Shown here: piece after piece, positions 13,916-22,489 of the stretch | How positions within the stretch are numbered: the first letter of the stretch is position 1 | How the letters are laid out: each line of letters begins with the position of its first letter | Source of the DNA: a virus | IMG/VR virus record: IMGVR_UViG_3300049847_000079 | Coordinates: 1-34,585 of that record | Reading direction: 5' to 3' (one strand) | Length of the DNA: 34,585 bases | The notes under the pieces: model-generated | What the model saw: the letters and a program-made list of their open reading frames with translations, nothing else | What the model was told of the DNA's origin: nothing | Database searches by the model: none | Position numbers and translations under genes: made by a program

Positions 13916-14929
13916 CTATACTCCTAACTTCCCGTTAACCATCGACTGTACACGATCTGCATCATAACCAGCTGCTTCTAGCCTATCTCTACGCTCCTGG
14001 CCGTTTCCCCACTCACCGGCAATTACTTGATTAGCGACTTGCTCCGTAGTTGCTCTACCTAGAGTGTTTTTTGCAAGTAGCTCATTAACCATCGACTGTA
14101 CAGCGTTATAGTCATAACCTGCAGCTACAAGCCTATTGCGGCGATCATCACCATCACCCCATGCTCCGGCAATAACTTGTTCTGCTACGATTTCGTTGTC
14201 CTGTTGGACATCATGGTTAAGAATGCGTGCATCTACAATTCCCTGGACTGCTTCAAAGTCATAGCCTGCAGCAGTCAAGCGGTTCTGACGGTCCGCGCCA
14301 TTTCCCCATGCTCCGGCTAGAACTTCATCTGCAATCACTTCGTTAGACTTCCTAGGTGCAGTTGTGTTTCCTACGATTGAGTTTACTATTGCCTGAATAG
14401 CGTAGTAATCATATCCAGCGTTAACTAGACGGTCTATGCGGTCTTGTCCAATGCCCCATTCACCAGCAATAACCTCATTAGCAATTTCGCTGTCTGATTT
14501 AGCAGGTGCTGTTGGCTCTACTTCGTAAGATACATACTTATCTAAGTTGTAGATTAACTGACCCTGTGAAAGTGGGCGTGTGCCCTTTGTAACTACTAGC
14601 GCTTTAGCGCCGTTCTGCTCATAGTTCATTTCACCAGATAGATCAATCCAGATGTGGCCGTAATGGACACCGCCAATGTAACCCATGTCCTGGTTAACTA
14701 CTACTTGTAGCCAGCCTGTGCCATACTCTGCAATACCCTCTCTAACTAGGTTACTTCCAACGTCTCTGGCATTGCCGCGCCCACTATATGGATTTTCTAT
14801 GCCTAGAAACTCTAGCAATGGCTTAACAAGTGATACACACTGACCTTGATAGATTCCACACTTTGCATTGACAGAAAAACCAACTTGACTTTCTAGAAAA
14901 TTGCGTACTTCTTGTCTAGTTCGTGCCAT
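13916..14929 (-). CDS. endolysin: CHAP domain plus four CW_7 repeats
   Basis: 337 residues from the ATG at 14929, preceded by AGAGGAG. An in-frame start 11 codons upstream lacks a site. The N-terminal CHAP domain (about 1-130) has catalytic Cys31 in GQCVSL and His92 in YGHIWIDL, the hallmarks of an amidase/endopeptidase. Residues about 155-337 are four tandem repeats of about 43-48 residues with the pattern IANEVIAGEWG ... RLVNAGYDY ... VQSMVN, diagnostic of CW_7 (Cpl-7) wall-binding modules. No signal peptide, so export depends on the holin. Four copies are more than the three in Cpl-7 lysozyme. Confidence 0.93.
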   Translation of the reverse strand: MARTRQEVRNFLESQVGFSVNAKCGIYQGQCVSLVKPLLEFLGIENPYSGRGNARDVGSNLVREGIAEYGTGWLQVVVNQDMGYIGGVHYGHIWIDLSGEMNYEQNGAKALVVTKGTRPLSQGQLIYNLDKYVSYEVEPTAPAKSDSEIANEVIAGEWGIGQDRIDRLVNAGYDYYAIQAIVNSIVGNTTAPRKSNEVIADEVLAGAWGNGADRQNRLTAAGYDFEAVQGIVDARILNHDVQQDNEIVAEQVIAGAWGDGDDRRNRLVAAGYDYNAVQSMVNELLAKNTLGRATTEQVANQVIAGEWGNGQERRDRLEAAGYDADRVQSMVNGKLGV

Positions 14930-15008
14930 TTTGCAACTCCTCTTCTGGTACATAAGCTGCAATAGCTTCTGGGCTTATTTCGTTATCATTAGTGACTTCC
15001 GGACTCAT
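14916..15008 (-). CDS. 30-residue acidic leader peptide before the endolysin
   Basis: A 30-codon frame with AAAGGGG upstream and a TGC-TATAAT promoter at 15036-15044. It ends inside the endolysin start (14929), overlapping by 14 nt, and contains the endolysin ribosome site. The product (MSPEVTNDNEISPEAIAAYV then EEE) is acidic. Its likely role is to couple or time endolysin translation; a protein function is possible but not shown. Confidence 0.5.
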   Translation of the reverse strand: MSPEVTNDNEISPEAIAAYVPEEELQNGTN

Positions 15009-15035
15009 AACATACCCCTTTACTTAAGTAATTAA

Positions 15036-15044
15036 ATTATAGCA
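15036..15044 (-). promoter_or_regulatory. extended -10 of the lysis operon
   Basis: Minus-strand TGC-TATAAT (15044-15036), no clear -35. The start would lie near 15029, about 20 nt before the leader peptide ATG at 15008. Confidence 0.65.
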
Positions 15045-15050
15045 CAAGCT

Positions 15051-15392
15051 TTACCATGCGTTAGAATGTGGGACTTGATTAATATGTACCTGTTCTGAAT
15101 AGTCTTCTGCCATCTTAGCGCCCTTTTTACGGTTGCACTGAGTATGAGTTAACTGCAGGTTATCTAACGCATACAGTGCACCACCACGCGACCTAGGGAC
15201 TATATGATCTACTTCTACAGCTAGTGGTGTGAATGCAGGGGCTTCTAGGTCTATTGGTCTATGACACAATGCACAAATAGGGTCTAGAGTGGCAATTGCA
15301 CGCTTCCGTGCTTGTGCCCACTCTGTCCTATTCCACTTTTGTTTACGCTCTAGCGTGTCCATACTAGCAAGCAGCGGTATATTCAAGCACAA
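15051..15392 (-). CDS. HNH endonuclease
   Basis: An HNH nuclease of up to 113 residues. CALCHRP and THTQC supply the structural zinc cysteines, and EVDHIVPRSRGGALYALDN with NRKKG is a complete HNH core. The start is uncertain: ATG at 15392 overlaps the preceding tail gene, while an in-frame ATG at 15362 (103 residues, MDTLERKQ) starts just beyond that gene's stop; both lack a strong ribosome site. Small HNH proteins often assist cos cleavage with terminase, but here the terminase pair is 3 kb downstream. Confidence 0.8.
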   Translation of the reverse strand: MCLNIPLLASMDTLERKQKWNRTEWAQARKRAIATLDPICALCHRPIDLEAPAFTPLAVEVDHIVPRSRGGALYALDNLQLTHTQCNRKKGAKMAEDYSEQVHINQVPHSNAW

Positions 15393-16632
15393 TACTAGTA
15401 ACTTCTAGATCTGCAGCAAGTGTGCCAGATGGTTTAAAGGCTGTAGCTATAAGCTTTCCTGCAGCTAAGTTTGCTTGTGGGATAGTATGTAGTGTCACAT
15501 CTTTAAGTAGTTTAGCTGTATATGACTGTGCGGAAAGTGAAGCAGCTGATATGACGTTCCAAGGGGTAGTTACCATATCGTCATTTGGCGCATATGAACC
15601 AACATAGTATGTAAACGCTGGGCTTTGGGCTGAAACGCTAAATCCTCTAAATATGAGCTTTGCATCTGTACCGGGGACATAATCTGCAGGCATGTGTGTG
15701 TTTGCCCTACCATATGCGCTACCAGTGCCAGCCAAAAACTTAACTTCACGGCCATAGTTATCAAATGCTGATGCACCACCAGTAGCATCTGTAGTTAACA
15801 CCATAGGAACACGCTTAACAGTTCCTGGATAACCTACGGGCATTTGGCTATAGCTATATGCAGGCTTATCAATTGGGACGTTGGTTAGTGCGTATGGCGC
15901 ACCAGTCCCACCGGCTGAAACTAGAGTGATAGTAGTGTTTGTAGAAAATGCAGTACTTGCTACGTTGAAGTACTTTTGCACTCCACCTTGCAAAACTGAT
16001 ATTTTAGCATTAATAGGGAACTGGGAACGGACATCTACACCGTTAATAGTGAAGCTTAATGATGTTGCGAATACCCATGTGTTTACATCGTCATACGTCC
16101 ACTCACCTTGTAAAAGACCTTGCGCCATTATCCTTAAATCATCAATAACAGAGTTAGTAATAGTAGCAACGCCAGCTCCTACACGCACACGCGCCAAAAC
16201 TACAAATGGGTTACCAGCACCAACTGAGCTTTGAATAGCACTAGTCGTGGGGTCAACTGGGCTTCCTGCTGGAGTACCTGCAACTGCCTTAATCTTGACT
16301 ACGCCATTAATGTTGTTGCTACTTGCAGTTGTGGGTGTCTGGCCATAGTCAATATACTTAACTATGATGTCTCTACGTGGGTTGCTAACATCTGCAGTTG
16401 CAATTATTTGGTTGTACACTGCATCATTCCATGCAGGGTGTCCATATGTGCCGTCACTTCTAGGTATAATTGCATCACCAACAGACACGTCTACACTCAT
16501 GTTAGCGCCTGCACCGCGCTGTGATACTACTAGGCCATTAAGCACCTGGCCTTTGACTGCCTTTGTTAGTCCGCGCAAGTGTCCACTTTCGCTAGTACGT
16601 CCGCCGTCCCTGTTTGATGTTGCTAAACTCAT
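15364..16632 (-). CDS. minor tail / baseplate protein
   Basis: A 422-residue virion protein. The N-terminal 170 residues carry the pattern LTKAVKGQVLNGLVVSQR ... VSVGDAIIPRSDGTYGHPAW ... NPRRDIIVKYIDYG typical of actinophage minor tail proteins. The rest is beta-rich (VRVGAGVATITNSVID, ALTNVPIDKPAYSY, TSIVLEYTAAC), plausible as a receptor-binding or baseplate-upper protein. AAGGAG and a TGG-TAAAAT element at 16653-16661 precede it. It follows three small paralogous tail proteins. Exact tail position is inferred from gene order. Confidence 0.7.
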   Translation of the reverse strand: MSLATSNRDGGRTSESGHLRGLTKAVKGQVLNGLVVSQRGAGANMSVDVSVGDAIIPRSDGTYGHPAWNDAVYNQIIATADVSNPRRDIIVKYIDYGQTPTTASSNNINGVVKIKAVAGTPAGSPVDPTTSAIQSSVGAGNPFVVLARVRVGAGVATITNSVIDDLRIMAQGLLQGEWTYDDVNTWVFATSLSFTINGVDVRSQFPINAKISVLQGGVQKYFNVASTAFSTNTTITLVSAGGTGAPYALTNVPIDKPAYSYSQMPVGYPGTVKRVPMVLTTDATGGASAFDNYGREVKFLAGTGSAYGRANTHMPADYVPGTDAKLIFRGFSVSAQSPAFTYYVGSYAPNDDMVTTPWNVISAASLSAQSYTAKLLKDVTLHTIPQANLAAGKLIATAFKPSGTLAADLEVTSIVLEYTAAC

Positions 16633-16652
16633 GTTGTTATTCTCCTTATGCT

Positions 16653-16661
16653 ATTTTACCA
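16653..16661 (-). promoter_or_regulatory. possible extended -10 for the baseplate gene
   Basis: Minus-strand TGG-TAAAAT (16661-16653) in the 33-nt gap upstream of 16632. No -35 is evident. It could boost the last tail gene independently of the upstream transcript. Confidence 0.4.
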
Positions 16662-16665
16662 GATT

Positions 16666-17109
16666 TTATAAATTACTAGTACTAAATGTGCCTGTACCAC
16701 TTGCCCAAAAATAGAACTTCATTGTTACTAGTGGGTTAGGGAATGCATCAGAACCGCTTATGCTAACTAGCCAACTTTGGCTACCATCAAGGTTTTCTAC
16801 GTTTTCACGCTCAACATCAACATTAACGGAACTAATGCCAGCACCGCTAGATTCTGTATATGTATACTCCATTTTGTAAACTAAGCCCTGATTTGCGCCA
16901 TCATCTGGCGTAAATGTTAGCCTAAAACGTGTATTTTTAAATGTAACGCCAGTTTTAGTAACATCTGCTGCAAGGTTGCTAAAGACTCTGTACATTCTCA
17001 CGCTGTCTTCGCCAGATCTAGCAAATTGCTTGTAGTCTTCAATATCAGTTAACAAACGGCGTATGTCCGTTCCAAACTGATCTACTGGTGAAACTCTATC
17101 GTTTGACAT
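16666..17109 (-). CDS. minor tail protein, third of three paralogues
   Basis: 147 residues. The N-terminal helix VDQFGTDIRRLLTDIEDYKQ is followed by GEDSVRMYRVF, then beta-strands and SWLVSISGSDAFPNP near the C-terminus. The same order (helix; GxDSVRxY; W-SxSG; final KxY strand) recurs in the two preceding genes. Location after the tail-tip genes suggests a tail-tip or fibre-base component. Starts at TAATG after an AGGAG site. Confidence 0.6.
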   Translation of the reverse strand: MSNDRVSPVDQFGTDIRRLLTDIEDYKQFARSGEDSVRMYRVFSNLAADVTKTGVTFKNTRFRLTFTPDDGANQGLVYKMEYTYTESSGAGISSVNVDVERENVENLDGSQSWLVSISGSDAFPNPLVTMKFYFWASGTGTFSTSNL

Positions 17110-17633
17110 TAGTTTAACTCCTGGATTGTTATTGTAACGTCATCGTTAGCTACTACATAAGCTTTCATGTACTGATTATTTAGGGGACGTGTAACCCCTG
17201 CAAAATCAGTACCACTAAAAGATACAGTCCAGCTTTGTTTGTTTTCTTGCCCCGGCAATTGTGGATCTGGGAAATGGGCAATATTGAAATATGTCGAACT
17301 TGCGTATAGCTCATCTATGTAGTTAAGAATTGTATGGCGTGGTCCAGTTGAACTATTGATACGGTGTTCTGGTATCAGATCTGCAAATAGTACGTTTTGG
17401 CTTATAGCAGTTGCAGTAACCCGAATAATTTTTGTACTCACATATGCGGCTTGTGTACTTACGGGGGGGATTCCACCCCAATCATAGACATTACCTGTAT
17501 CGCTTTTATAAAAGCGAACGCTGTCGCTACCAATGTATTGGGACTGTTTAAGCTCACGCATAGCTTTGATTGCATTAGCTACCCTACTTTCAAGGGTATT
17601 TTCATTCATTACGTCTATTCTAGTACTACTCAT
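17109..17633 (-). CDS. minor tail protein, second of three paralogues
   Basis: 174 residues: helix ESRVANAIKAMRELKQSQ, then GSDSVRFYKSD, a beta-rich body with SWTVSFSGTDFAG, and a terminal strand MKAYVVANDDVTITIQ. It shares this architecture with the genes on both sides, so it is probably a product of tandem duplication. ATG overlaps the upstream stop. Confidence 0.6.
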   Translation of the reverse strand: MSSTRIDVMNENTLESRVANAIKAMRELKQSQYIGSDSVRFYKSDTGNVYDWGGIPPVSTQAAYVSTKIIRVTATAISQNVLFADLIPEHRINSSTGPRHTILNYIDELYASSTYFNIAHFPDPQLPGQENKQSWTVSFSGTDFAGVTRPLNNQYMKAYVVANDDVTITIQELN

Positions 17634-18133
17634 TATGGTGCTACCTGTCTTATAAGTACCGCGCCATCGCTGCTGCCGGAAACATAAGCTTTAATATAAT
17701 AAGATAGCGTACCAGAAATGTTAAAGCCAAAAGCCCACCGGTACTGATTTTCGCTAGAGCAATACGCCTTATCATACTCTGGAACATGGGTAAATATGGT
17801 GGCAAAGTTTACCCCATCATTATAACCATAAAAGCCACTTGGTAGTTCACGCACCTTATTAGATTCACCTGTACCACCAAATCTAATATCTAGCTGGATA
17901 TTTTCAATAGGGAAAGGCTGTAGACCACTAGAAGTGTATATAGCTTCAAAGTCCCTAAACGTGTTTGTGGCACTGCTACTAATGTCCCAATCGCCCGGAT
18001 TAGTAACAAAGTACCCACGTAATCCAGCGCCACCACTATAACGCTGCCTGTTTTTAAGCTGTATTAAATCGTCTTCGGCTTGTTTCAAAAGTTGCGCTAG
18101 CTGATTTACAGGATCTAGATCTAATCTGCTCAT
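17633..18133 (-). CDS. minor tail protein, first of three paralogues
   Basis: 166 residues: helix VNQLAQLLKQAEDDLIQLKN, GGAGLRGYFV in place of GSDSVRFY, WAFGFNISGTLSYYIKAYV and a final strand GAVLIRQVAP. Less similar than the other two at the GxDSVR site, but with the same helix-plus-beta layout. Overlaps the gp37-like tail gene upstream by 4 nt. Confidence 0.6.
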   Translation of the reverse strand: MSRLDLDPVNQLAQLLKQAEDDLIQLKNRQRYSGGAGLRGYFVTNPGDWDISSSATNTFRDFEAIYTSSGLQPFPIENIQLDIRFGGTGESNKVRELPSGFYGYNDGVNFATIFTHVPEYDKAYCSSENQYRWAFGFNISGTLSYYIKAYVSGSSDGAVLIRQVAP

Positions 18134-19191
18134 AAGCCATAGTTATCTACTGTTATAGCAATATCCTCTGCATCATTCTGATCAAGAGTAACTGACATCT
18201 TTTCAATACGATAGTAACCACTTAATGGTAATGCAGGGTGTCCAGCTACTTCTATTTGTATTCGGTCACCAACACCAATAATACCTAGATCCGCAAGTGC
18301 GCCACTAACATTAAATGTAGGTAGCTCTAAGATATTCTTTACCCTCTGTAAATATGCATAAGTGTTTTCGTCTAATGTCTGCTGTTCGCTGTTGCTGTTG
18401 AAGCTAACTATTCTCTGACGTGTTTTATAGTTGCCCCGGCTTGTAGGATCTGCAGTTTCGGTTCTAAGCGCTTCAATACCGAATCCAGAACCTATACCAA
18501 TAATATAGTTATACAGTGAAGTTGCAGTGTGGGTAACTTTACCGCTACTAATGTTATAGGGGTAAGTAAACTTTGTATCGGTTCTTAGGCTGCCAATCTG
18601 TTGGAATGTTTCAATTTTACGGTCATAAGTAAATCTAAAGTCAAAGTTGCCATCACTAAGATTAGTAAAGTTAACAAGTGCATCACGGACGTTCTGATCA
18701 GTATAATCACGGTTACTAAGTAGGCTAGTACTATACTGTGCCGCACCCGGTACTACACCGAAGTTATTTGATGTGTGCCCTAGTTGTGTGGTAGCAATCA
18801 TATCAAGAGCAATTGCAACACGTTCGGTCTGAGTATATATCTTACTCACATAGCGATCTGCAAATAGGTCTAGAAAGCCAGTAGCTTTAACCTCTACTGT
18901 TATACCAGACTGGTCTAGGTTATATTGCATATCTACTACGTGTACGCCGAAGTAATAAGAGCCATTGCGTTTAACCCTAATATCTGTAACGTATGCTTCT
19001 AGAACTGCTTGCGGTGTAGATCCTAGATCCGCGCAATACTTCTCAAACGCTGAAAGGCTCATACTAAATGAAAGCTGTTCACTACCATTTCTGAGTAGTT
19101 CAAAATGCTTATTCTGTACAAGTTTCGTAATATCCCCAACCTGTACACCATTTATCCACAATTCAAACTCATACTTGGATATTGGGGTCAT
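18130..19191 (-). CDS. tail-tip protein (ReqiPepy6 gp37-like / Tal)
   Basis: 353 residues resembling the siphovirus tail-associated/gp37-like family that follows the distal tail protein. It opens with KYEFELWINGVQVGDIT, has VLEAYVTDIRVKRNGSYYFGVHVVD, the central DALVNFTNLSDGNFDFRFTY block typical of this family, and closes with VGDRIQIEV ... YYRIEKMSVTLDQ ... ITVDNYGL. It probably forms the tail-tip hub. Two nt separate it from the distal tail gene. Confidence 0.8.
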   Translation of the reverse strand: MTPISKYEFELWINGVQVGDITKLVQNKHFELLRNGSEQLSFSMSLSAFEKYCADLGSTPQAVLEAYVTDIRVKRNGSYYFGVHVVDMQYNLDQSGITVEVKATGFLDLFADRYVSKIYTQTERVAIALDMIATTQLGHTSNNFGVVPGAAQYSTSLLSNRDYTDQNVRDALVNFTNLSDGNFDFRFTYDRKIETFQQIGSLRTDTKFTYPYNISSGKVTHTATSLYNYIIGIGSGFGIEALRTETADPTSRGNYKTRQRIVSFNSNSEQQTLDENTYAYLQRVKNILELPTFNVSGALADLGIIGVGDRIQIEVAGHPALPLSGYYRIEKMSVTLDQNDAEDIAITVDNYGL

Positions 19192-19192
19192 G

Positions 19193-20035
19193 CTAGATTC
19201 CCTTTACGCCGTTACGCCAATAGACATCTGCAGTTACAGTGTCACTACCGCTTAGGCTATTAAGCATGACTGAGTTTGCGCCCTTTTGTAATCCCCACCA
19301 AGTACTTGTACTTGTGCGGCTACCAATGATATTAGATCCGTTTAGTGTTACGGTCCGCTTTTGCATGTCAATCACAACTAAATCACCCGTAACCATGTTT
19401 ATATTCAAGGTGAACTGCTCCCCAGTAGTTTGGTTGGTTATGACTGGATGATCTGCCTGGTCATGTATTTCAATGCGTGGTAGGTAAATAGATTCACCGG
19501 AATTTGTAACTATAGTCGGTGCGCTACCAGTTGCCCAATTTATTGGTAGATCTTCTGGCGTGATATATCCACCCTGAGTAACTCTAGTCAAATGGGCTGT
19601 CTGCTCATCGCCACCATCAGTAGAATAGAAATATGGGTCACCTGCAGTTAACTGTAGTAGGTAGTCACTCACCAAGCCGCGCTGGTTATATTCTAGTTTT
19701 AGGTCTGTAACGTTACAGTCTATTCTGTATGTTTCACCGCTAAAGGTGGTTATATAAACTGGTATAGTTTCGCCAATTGGGGATGCTTCTAGCATTGCCG
19801 TGCGGTCTAGCCTATGTTGTGCTGCAGTAGAATCGTTACTACCAATTTTGCCAGTAATAGTGATTGTACGGAATCCATATAGCTGATCTGTAACCATACC
19901 ACCGCTTCTACCGCTAAATAGGAAACTAGAAGTGCGAATATCTGCAGCGCCTAAGCCCGTAACGTTGGTAATGATGAAATGGCTGCCATCTGCATCTGCG
20001 CTTAGTGTTAGTAGGTTGTTTAGTAGTATATTCAT
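19193..20035 (-). CDS. distal tail protein (Dit-like)
   Basis: 280 residues. N-terminal half: ITNVTGLGAADIRTSSFLF and TITITGKIGSNDSTAAQHR, as in phage tail-family (Sipho_tail/Dit) hub proteins; then YRIDCNVTDLKLEYNQRGLVSDYLLQLTAGDPYFY, a very typical Dit belt segment; C-terminal beta-sandwich with LNINMVTGDLVVIDMQKRTV. It connects the tail tube to the tip. It starts 2 nt after the tape-measure stop in the expected order. Confidence 0.85.
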   Translation of the reverse strand: MNILLNNLLTLSADADGSHFIITNVTGLGAADIRTSSFLFSGRSGGMVTDQLYGFRTITITGKIGSNDSTAAQHRLDRTAMLEASPIGETIPVYITTFSGETYRIDCNVTDLKLEYNQRGLVSDYLLQLTAGDPYFYSTDGGDEQTAHLTRVTQGGYITPEDLPINWATGSAPTIVTNSGESIYLPRIEIHDQADHPVITNQTTGEQFTLNINMVTGDLVVIDMQKRTVTLNGSNIIGSRTSTSTWWGLQKGANSVMLNSLSGSDTVTADVYWRNGVKGI

Positions 20036-20036
20036 T

Positions 20037-21926
20037 TTATCGCCTTATTTGCCATGCTAGTTCACGGGTTACGCTACCTAGGTCTACTTGGTTATAGATG
20101 TTATTATTTTGGACTATATCGGCTGCCCCTGCAACTGCAGTAGGCATTGCCGGTGCGCCATACTGTGCAGGTGCTGTAAGGCTACCGGCCATAGATGGCG
20201 TAACTGCTGATGCTGTCATATCTGTTAATGCTGAATTAGCCATATTTATAGCGGCTTTCTCTACTACTCCTACACCCTGGTTAATTCCTTGTGCAAGTCC
20301 TGCAGGAATCTGCATGCCTAGTTCTGCAGCTACTCTTGATGGTGAGTGAATACCTAGCGCTGATTTAATAGGACCAGGGATATTCTCCATGACAAAGTTT
20401 GTAATCTTGCTAGATAGCCAACTGCCCATATCTTTAATACCTGCCCATAAGCCAGTAACTACATCTGTACCTACCTTATAGAGATTGCTAGGGGATAATG
20501 TATCACCAATAATCTTTAGTATGTCACCAACCGCGCCACCAATAGAATTGCCCATGCTAACAATGCCGTTAATGGTGGCTTTCATTAGTAGTACGCCTGC
20601 ATTTATCATCTGACTAATAAACTTTGGATCTGTGAGTGTAGCAATTATATTTTTGATAATAATAGGCATTGCATCAACTAAAGCAGGGATAATTATTGGT
20701 ATTGCTTGTACTAGAGCTAGCAGTAACTGGACTGTGCCCATTATGATTGCTTGAAGCGCTGCAGGGTTAGTTAGACCTGTTACTAAAGCGTTAATGATAG
20801 TCGGCAATGCATTAGCTATGTTTGTAACAATCTCTGGTAGTGCCTGTACGATTGCTAAGAATAGCTGTATAAACGCATCAATTAGCGTAGGTAATGCGCC
20901 TAAAAGTGCCTGTACTACTGATGGCATGGCTTTTACTAGAGCTAATATCAAGTCTTTAGCTGCACTCACTAGTGCAGGTATCAGTGTTGGTAGAGCTGCA
21001 GATAAAGCCGGTACAATGGCTTTTAGTACTGCTCCAATGCCATCTACCATCTGAGGTAGTATTTTTACTATCTGAGGTACTGCAATCTTAATTGTATTTA
21101 CCAACATCTCTATAAAGCCGCCAATGTCACCTTGTCCACTAAGTAGGTTATCAAAAGCTTTTTTGGTAGAGTTTAGCGAACCTGCAAGAGTATCATTTTC
21201 TTTATGGTAGTTACCAGCATACTTTGCTGTCTGCTCCATAAATATCTGTGTGGCAACCCCTACTTTTTCTTGCGCTGATAATGCTCCGTTTACTCCCTTT
21301 ATGCCTTTGGACATAGCATAAGCTGCAATAGTTGTATCGTCCATTTTTACGCCTAAGTTATCCATCATGGTAAAGTTACCCTTGGCCATGCCTGTAACTG
21401 CTTCTAGAGCTGCTGTAGTATCTAGACCCATGATTGATGCAACATCCGATGCACGTTGCATAGCATCTACAGTCATATTCATAGACTTTTCTACGCTAAA
21501 GCCTGAACCTTGGAACAGAGAACCCATTTTGTTAGCACCAGCCAGAAATTCGTTTTGTGATAACCCTGCAAATGCAAATGCATCTCCAGCTTCTTGTTTG
21601 ATAGTATCTGCATACTTACCAAATACAGCTTCTGCACCACCCAAGTTTTGCTCAAGTTGTGCGCCGGCCATTAATGATTTGGTTGTTAGTGCGGCTAGTC
21701 CTGTAGCACCTGCAGCAAGCCCACCTGCTATTGCTACACCAGCACCCTTAGCAAACCCACCCAACTTTCCAAGTGCAGACTGAAATGGTCCGCTATTGCT
21801 GTCTACTTCATCACCTAGTGCGGCTGTTGCTGGACCTGCAGCGCCCTTAAATCCAGCGGCTATTTTGCCCTGTATGCCCGTCATGTTGGGCGCTACTCTT
21901 ACATATGCTGTACCTAGATCTGCCAT
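20037..21926 (-). CDS. tape measure protein
   Basis: 629 residues. N-terminus GTAYVRVAPNMTGIQGKIAAGFKGA is a standard tape-measure start; Gly/Ala-rich helices follow, with FAFAGLSQNEFL, a conserved TAALEAVTGMAKGNFTMMDN block, and a long hydrophobic central stretch (about 290-450) of ALPTLIPALVSAAKDLI-type helices, then HSPSRVAAELGMQIPAGLAQG, the conserved C-terminal HSPSR motif. By the usual 1.5 Å per residue this predicts a tail near 95 nm. Its leader contains the 35-nt segment shared with the portal gene. Confidence 0.93.
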   Translation of the reverse strand: MADLGTAYVRVAPNMTGIQGKIAAGFKGAAGPATAALGDEVDSNSGPFQSALGKLGGFAKGAGVAIAGGLAAGATGLAALTTKSLMAGAQLEQNLGGAEAVFGKYADTIKQEAGDAFAFAGLSQNEFLAGANKMGSLFQGSGFSVEKSMNMTVDAMQRASDVASIMGLDTTAALEAVTGMAKGNFTMMDNLGVKMDDTTIAAYAMSKGIKGVNGALSAQEKVGVATQIFMEQTAKYAGNYHKENDTLAGSLNSTKKAFDNLLSGQGDIGGFIEMLVNTIKIAVPQIVKILPQMVDGIGAVLKAIVPALSAALPTLIPALVSAAKDLILALVKAMPSVVQALLGALPTLIDAFIQLFLAIVQALPEIVTNIANALPTIINALVTGLTNPAALQAIIMGTVQLLLALVQAIPIIIPALVDAMPIIIKNIIATLTDPKFISQMINAGVLLMKATINGIVSMGNSIGGAVGDILKIIGDTLSPSNLYKVGTDVVTGLWAGIKDMGSWLSSKITNFVMENIPGPIKSALGIHSPSRVAAELGMQIPAGLAQGINQGVGVVEKAAINMANSALTDMTASAVTPSMAGSLTAPAQYGAPAMPTAVAGAADIVQNNNIYNQVDLGSVTRELAWQIRR

Positions 21927-21944
21927 TAGTTGGGTTTAACCTCT

Positions 21945-21979
21945 TTTTAAGCCAGTTTTACCGCAACCGTTAGCGTATT
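21945..21979 (-). repeat. 35-nt leader repeat, copy 1 (tape measure)
   Basis: Identical to 26642-26676. Sits between the extended -10 at 21992-22000 and the ATG at 21926, on the transcribed leader. Minus-strand core: ACGCTAACGGTTGCGG followed by TAAAACTGGCTTAAAA. Confidence 0.9.
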
Positions 21980-21991
21980 CTTATATTGCAA

Positions 21992-22000
21992 ATTATAACA
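21992..22000 (-). promoter_or_regulatory. extended -10 of the tape-measure operon
   Basis: Minus-strand TGT-TATAAT (22000-21992). Transcription would start about 6 nt on, just before the 35-nt shared leader segment. Confidence 0.65.
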
Positions 22001-22007
22001 TAAGCTA

Positions 22008-22301
22008 CTAGACGCGCCCAGCGTCCTTTGACTTTGCTAAAACAGTATTAGCTACGTAATCAGAGTGGGCATCACCATTACCGTCTGCACGTATGGTGGC
22101 ATACGCACGGATACCCTTTTTAATAGTCCCAATAGCAGTAGATACTGAGATAGTAGGTGGATTACTTGACATACTACTAGCCATAGCAGTTGCACGGGCC
22201 GCAATTGCTTCTGCAGACTGCTTAATGACTGGTGCAGCTAGTGCTGTTAGCACCTCTTCACCACCCTTAGTATCTAACTGAAACGTTACATCTTTAGGCA
22301 T
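22008..22301 (-). CDS. HK97 gp10-like tail completion/neck protein
   Basis: 97 residues: VTFQLDTKGGEEVLTALAAP, a central helical part (IAARATAMASSM), then GIRAYATIRADGNGDAHSDYVANTVLAKSKDAGRV, resembling the C-terminal end of gp10-like proteins. It would help join head and tail or terminate the tube. A TGA-TATAAT at 22320-22312 lies 10 nt before the ATG, leaving a leader of only a few nt. Its position between chaperone and tape measure is unusual for this family. Confidence 0.55.
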   Translation of the reverse strand: MPKDVTFQLDTKGGEEVLTALAAPVIKQSAEAIAARATAMASSMSSNPPTISVSTAIGTIKKGIRAYATIRADGNGDAHSDYVANTVLAKSKDAGRV

Positions 22302-22311
22302 ATTAGTTATG

Positions 22312-22320
22312 ATTATATCA
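22312..22320 (-). promoter_or_regulatory. extended -10, near-leaderless
   Basis: Minus-strand TGA-TATAAT (22320-22312), ATG 10 nt downstream and no ribosome site. Confidence 0.55.
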
Positions 22321-22324
22321 CTAC

Positions 22325-22411
22325 TCCCCTACCCCACCGCTATAAACACCAAAAAAGCACTTAAAAGCTGTTTGCAAGCCTGTAAATGTTGTTTCATAGT
22401 AGGGTAGGGGA
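22325..22411. repeat. intergenic inverted repeat
   Basis: TCCCCTACCC (22325-22334) is complementary to GGGTAGGGGA (22402-22411), a 10-bp stem around 67 nt. It fills the 190-nt gap downstream of the chaperone frame and upstream of the gp10-like gene. It may fold in the chaperone mRNA 3' end or bind a protein; no clear T-tract terminator is associated. Confidence 0.5.
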
Positions 22412-22489
22412 CTTTCTCACCCCTGTTAAGTGTTGTAATCGCCACATTATGGTATTTTATGCAAATTACCGGTGGGGGAGTGGTTTTTA

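Noticed and set aside
13916-14520. CRISPR-like regular repeat in the endolysin gene
   Set aside because: The spacing comes from four CW_7 protein repeats whose DNA copies are diverged; no spacers or cas genes.
13089-19160. Further exact DnaA boxes at 13089-13097 (TGTGGATAA) and 19152-19160 (TTATCCACA)
   Set aside because: Both fall on protein-coding or start-codon sequence, are single, and lack repeats or AT-rich context, so chance matches are likely.
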